Notes under the pieces: generated by a model
What the model saw: the letters and a program-made list of their open reading frames with translations, nothing else
Told to the model about the DNA's origin: nothing
The model's database searches: none
Translations under genes and position numbers: made by a program
Shown: positions 6,434-7,944 of the stretch, in pieces
Layout: each line of letters starts with the position of its first letter
How positions within the stretch are numbered: the stretch's first letter is position 1
Assembly (NCBI GenBank): GCA_029261435.1
Contig: JAJDBI010000320.1
Coordinates: 1 to 7,944, forward strand
DNA: 7,944 nt
Source: Nitrospinaceae bacterium
Lineage (GTDB): Bacteria > Nitrospinota > Nitrospinia > Nitrospinales > VA-1
Reading direction: 5' to 3'

Positions 6434-6925
6434 TCAGATCGTTGTTTTCGGTAAGGCTTCCACTTTATTGATGCCCGGCTTCTGATACTCATCAGCTTTA
6501 GGGAATTTTCCCGGATGCATCTTTCCGGCCTCTTTTTCTGCTTCATATTTTGACGGGCAACTGGTCAATAAAGTATTGGCGTGGAAAACCCCATCTTTGT
6601 CCAAAGTTCCCTCGACCACCACCTCTCCGCCATCAATAAACATATCCGGCGTTACCCCTTGATAAGCCACCTTTAACGAGGCATCATTCTCCTCGATGGA
6701 AAAATTCACATTTAAATAATCATTGGGATCCCTTTGGATAGAACCATTCACTACATTGCCTTTTACTTTTAACCCAGCACCGGCATATGAGACATTCTGG
6801 CTCATCAATTCATCCACGGTGAAAAAATATTGCGAAGTATTGCTGATTCCCATAGTTATCAGATAGCCGATGGCTCCAACAATCAGCAAACTACCCACTA
6901 AAAATCTTACTTTTTTCTGCTTCAT
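6434..6925 (-). CDS. ccmE: Haem chaperone CcmE, CxxxY type
   Basis: A 163-residue membrane-anchored periplasmic chaperone. A basic start MKQKK precedes one membrane helix (about 7-25), then FTVDEL and an OB-fold beta-barrel region: GLKVKGNVV, GSIQRD, VAYQGVTPDMF, VVVEGTLDKDGVFHAN. At the end of the barrel the usual HxxxY haem-attachment motif is replaced by CPSKY, placing Cys123 where the covalent haem-binding His normally sits and keeping Tyr127. This is the known CxxxY class of CcmE. A flexible tail follows. The open frame continues upstream to an ATG at 7060, but the predicted promoter lies inside that extension and MKQKK plus a membrane helix is the usual CcmE start, so I chose the ATG at 6925. 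An ATG at 6958 remains possible. It is the first gene of the operon. Confidence 0.94.
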   Translation of the reverse strand: MKQKKVRFLVGSLLIVGAIGYLITMGISNTSQYFFTVDELMSQNVSYAGAGLKVKGNVVNGSIQRDPNDYLNVNFSIEENDASLKVAYQGVTPDMFIDGGEVVVEGTLDKDGVFHANTLLTSCPSKYEAEKEAGKMHPGKFPKADEYQKPGINKVEALPKTTI

Positions 6926-6979
6926 AGCCGGGTCAATCCTAAGGTTAAATAATCTCATTAATTTATTGAGGCTTATTTC

Positions 6980-7009
6980 ATAGTAGCATCCAGAATTTGG
7001 CCTTGTCAA
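6980..7009 (-). promoter_or_regulatory. Predicted sigma-70 promoter of the ccm operon (extended -10)
   Basis: On the minus strand a perfect TTGACA (7009-7004) is followed after 18 bp by TACTAT (6985-6980), with TG one base upstream of the -10 (TGCTACTAT, an extended -10). Transcription would start near 6973, giving a leader of about 48 nt before the ccmE ATG. This is a sequence prediction; no operator is evident around it. Confidence 0.65.
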
Positions 7010-7083
7010 AGCAAATCCATTGAAAAGGAAAGGGATAAAAATATCCATCCTAAAATTCATGGAAAAGAAATCCTATATATAAT

Positions 7084-7316
7084 GAACTAACTCAAATAAC
7101 CAGTTTTTCTAACACAATTAGCTCACCGCAGCCTATTCTCCCTTAAATCAGCGTTTTTGGTCGGTTCCGATAATGGCGGTGTCACAACCCGATTTCACAA
7201 TTTATCCAGGGAAACCCCTTTTCTCGCTTCAATCGAAACCCATTAACCCCTGTTTACATAAAAAGTTAGCCCACTTTCTCCCACGCATATTCTCTGCATT
7301 TATTACTCCTTTTCAG
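7084..7316. other. Intergenic region between the divergent ccm and mraZ promoters
   Basis: Between the two predicted promoters I see no coding sequence with a recognisable product. A 63-codon open frame at 7173-7364 (+) lacks a ribosome binding site, resembles nothing known to me, and runs into the mraZ promoter, so it is probably spurious. The left edge has an AT-rich run (TATATATAAT at 7074-7083) without a matching -35. Several GGGTT/AACCC-type short words occur but form no clear array or strong hairpin. Confidence 0.5.
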
Positions 7317-7344
7317 TTGACAGTTTGTCGCGTTATGTTAGGAT
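7317..7344 (+). promoter_or_regulatory. Predicted sigma-70 promoter of mraZ / the dcw cluster (extended -10)
   Basis: A perfect TTGACA at 7317-7322 is followed after 16 bp by TAGGAT at 7339-7344, with TG at 7336-7337 forming an extended -10. The expected start is near 7351, about 60 nt before the mraZ ATG. The MraZ-like repeats begin inside the -10 and cover the start site, a good position for repression. Confidence 0.65.
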
Positions 7345-7379
7345 TGTGTACTAAAGTGTCGTAAAATGTTATTTTATGT
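7343..7379 (+). repeat. Four heptamer direct repeats with 10-bp period: likely MraZ operator
   Basis: Four heptamers follow one another with exact 3-nt spacers: ATTGTGT (7343), AAAGTGT (7353), AAAATGT (7363) and TTTATGT (7373). All share TGT at the same phase. Two further TGT triplets occur 10 bp apart upstream (7326, 7336), with one 11-bp step before the array. MraZ is known to bind direct repeats of about 10-bp period in front of its own gene (TGGG-type in E. coli, AAAGTG-type heptamers in mollicutes, as I recall). One copy here is a perfect AAAGTGT. Autoregulation of mraZ is inferred. Confidence 0.7.
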
Positions 7380-7410
7380 CAGAGTTACACGAAACCGGTA
7401 AAGCAAAGTG

Positions 7411-7800
7411 ATGAACAACTTTCTAGGTACATACAACATCAGTCTCGACGACAAGGGTCGCTTCAACGTTCCCGCGAAGTTTCGCAGTGCGCTGGAACAG
7501 TTTGGTCCGCAACTGGTGGTGTGTGTGATGGATCATTATCTCGTGGTCTTTCCCCAGAAAGAATGGTCAGAAAATGAAGAAAAGTTGAGCGACCTGAACG
7601 CCTTCGACAAGGCTGACCGAAATCGACTGCGCGAATTTTATTCTAAAGCAACTGAATGCGAAATGAAATCTGGAAAAATACTACTCCCTGCCAACCAGAG
7701 AGAAATTGCAGGGCTGAACAAAGAAGCCATTCTAGTAGGCATGTCCAAGACCTTTGAGGTCTGGTCCCCTGAAGAGTGGTCCAAGCAGGGAGAAGCGTAA
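7411..7800 (+). CDS. mraZ: Transcriptional regulator MraZ
   Basis: A 129-residue protein of the SpoVT/AbrB-like MraZ family, slightly shorter than the usual 140-150. The first repeat has FLGTYNISLDDKGRFNVPAKFR (4-25) with the conserved DDKGR loop; the second has ATECEMKSGKILLPANQREIAGL (80-102), then ILVGMSKTFEVWSPEEW (107-123). MraZ forms ring-shaped oligomers that bind repeats before the dcw operon and regulates division and cell-wall genes including its own. The ATG at 7411 gives the normal MNNFLG start; the GTG just before it is less likely. The Shine-Dalgarno site is weak (GGTAAAG, about 7 nt before). In the second repeat the usual D-x-x-GR loop is MKSGK. The array at 7343-7379 is its probable binding site, and rsmH follows as usual. 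Confidence 0.95.
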   Translation: MNNFLGTYNISLDDKGRFNVPAKFRSALEQFGPQLVVCVMDHYLVVFPQKEWSENEEKLSDLNAFDKADRNRLREFYSKATECEMKSGKILLPANQREIAGLNKEAILVGMSKTFEVWSPEEWSKQGEA

Positions 7801-7847
7801 AGGGTATCCCATAGATTTTAGCCGTCTGTGGAATAGCCAAAAATATC

Positions 7848-7944
7848 ATGCCCACGTACCACGAATCGGTAATGAGAAACGAAGTGCTTCATTACCTGAA
7901 TGTTCACATGGAGGGTGTAATCGTGGATGGCACACTCGGGGATG
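7848..7944 (+). CDS. rsmH: 16S rRNA (cytosine(1402)-N4)-methyltransferase RsmH, N-terminal part
   Basis: The ORF from the ATG at 7848 runs off the window after 32 codons. It begins MPTYHESVMRNEVLHYLNV and continues to VIVDGTLGD, matching the RsmH (MraW) N-terminus: the H-x-[PS]-V...EVL helix and the VDxTLGxGGH motif I of the SAM-binding fold. RsmH methylates N4 of C1402 in the ribosomal P site of 16S rRNA. It lies 47 nt after mraZ, the standard first two genes of the dcw cluster, and is likely cotranscribed. The Shine-Dalgarno site is weak. The visible part shows no defect. Confidence 0.93.
   Translation, partial: MPTYHESVMRNEVLHYLNVHMEGVIVDGTLGD

Noticed and set aside
6926..7060. N-terminal extension of ccmE up to an ATG at 7060
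   Set aside because: The predicted promoter (TTGACA 7009-7004, -10 at 6985-6980) lies inside it, the extension resembles nothing, and MKQKK followed by a membrane helix is the usual CcmE start.
7074..7083. TATATATAAT as a further promoter -10
   Set aside because: TATAAT is perfect on the plus strand, but no acceptable -35 lies 16-18 bp upstream, and better promoters exist for both flanking operons.
7173..7364. 63-codon plus-strand ORF upstream of mraZ
   Set aside because: It has no ribosome binding site and no recognisable motif, and it overlaps the mraZ promoter and operator repeats.

Overview
The window holds an apparently complete cytochrome c maturation (Ccm, System I) operon on the minus strand. 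It is transcribed divergently from the first genes of a division and cell-wall (dcw) cluster on the plus strand. A haem chaperone, CcmF, CcmC and a periplasmic thioredoxin imply a Gram-negative-type envelope with c-type cytochromes. The CxxxY form of CcmE, the cysteine-rich CcmH and the short separate CcmI-like protein resemble arrangements I associate with Deltaproteobacteria-like, Nitrospinota or Nitrospirota lineages rather than Gammaproteobacteria. That placement is an inference and no taxon can be fixed from this sequence.

Layout: 1-182 (+) is the C-terminal end of an oligopeptide/dipeptide ABC transporter ATPase with a four-cysteine tail. It converges on the end of the ccm operon, which reads right to left: ccmE (6925-6434), ccmF (6362-4347), ccmH (4343-3861), a short ccmI-like gene (3858-3532), ccmA (3501-2737), ccmB (2721-2041), ccmD (2036-1893), ccmC (1890-1177), ccmG (1220-645) and an NTF2/SnoaL-like gene (624-208). 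Gaps are 2 to 71 nt, and ccmC and ccmG overlap by 44 nt, so one polycistronic transcript is likely. A good sigma-70 promoter lies just upstream of ccmE. The gene-free stretch 6926-7410 separates it from mraZ (7411-7800, +) and the start of rsmH (7848 to the window end, +).

How the genes work together: CcmA and CcmB form the ATPase that drives release of haem-loaded CcmE from the CcmC-CcmD complex. CcmE carries haem to CcmF, where it is attached to apocytochromes whose CXXCH cysteines have been reduced by CcmG and CcmH; the CcmI-like protein may help hold the ligase complex together. The CcmE haem-binding histidine is replaced by cysteine (CxxxY type), yet ccmH and ccmG are both present. The best-known CxxxY system is described as lacking them, so this operon looks like a mixed type.

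The mraZ upstream region has an extended -10 promoter followed by four heptamers with an exact 10-bp period. They look like an autoregulatory MraZ operator. I found no mobile element, CRISPR array, tRNA or rRNA gene, and no wholly new system. The most interesting points are the CcmE/CcmH variants and the MraZ operator.
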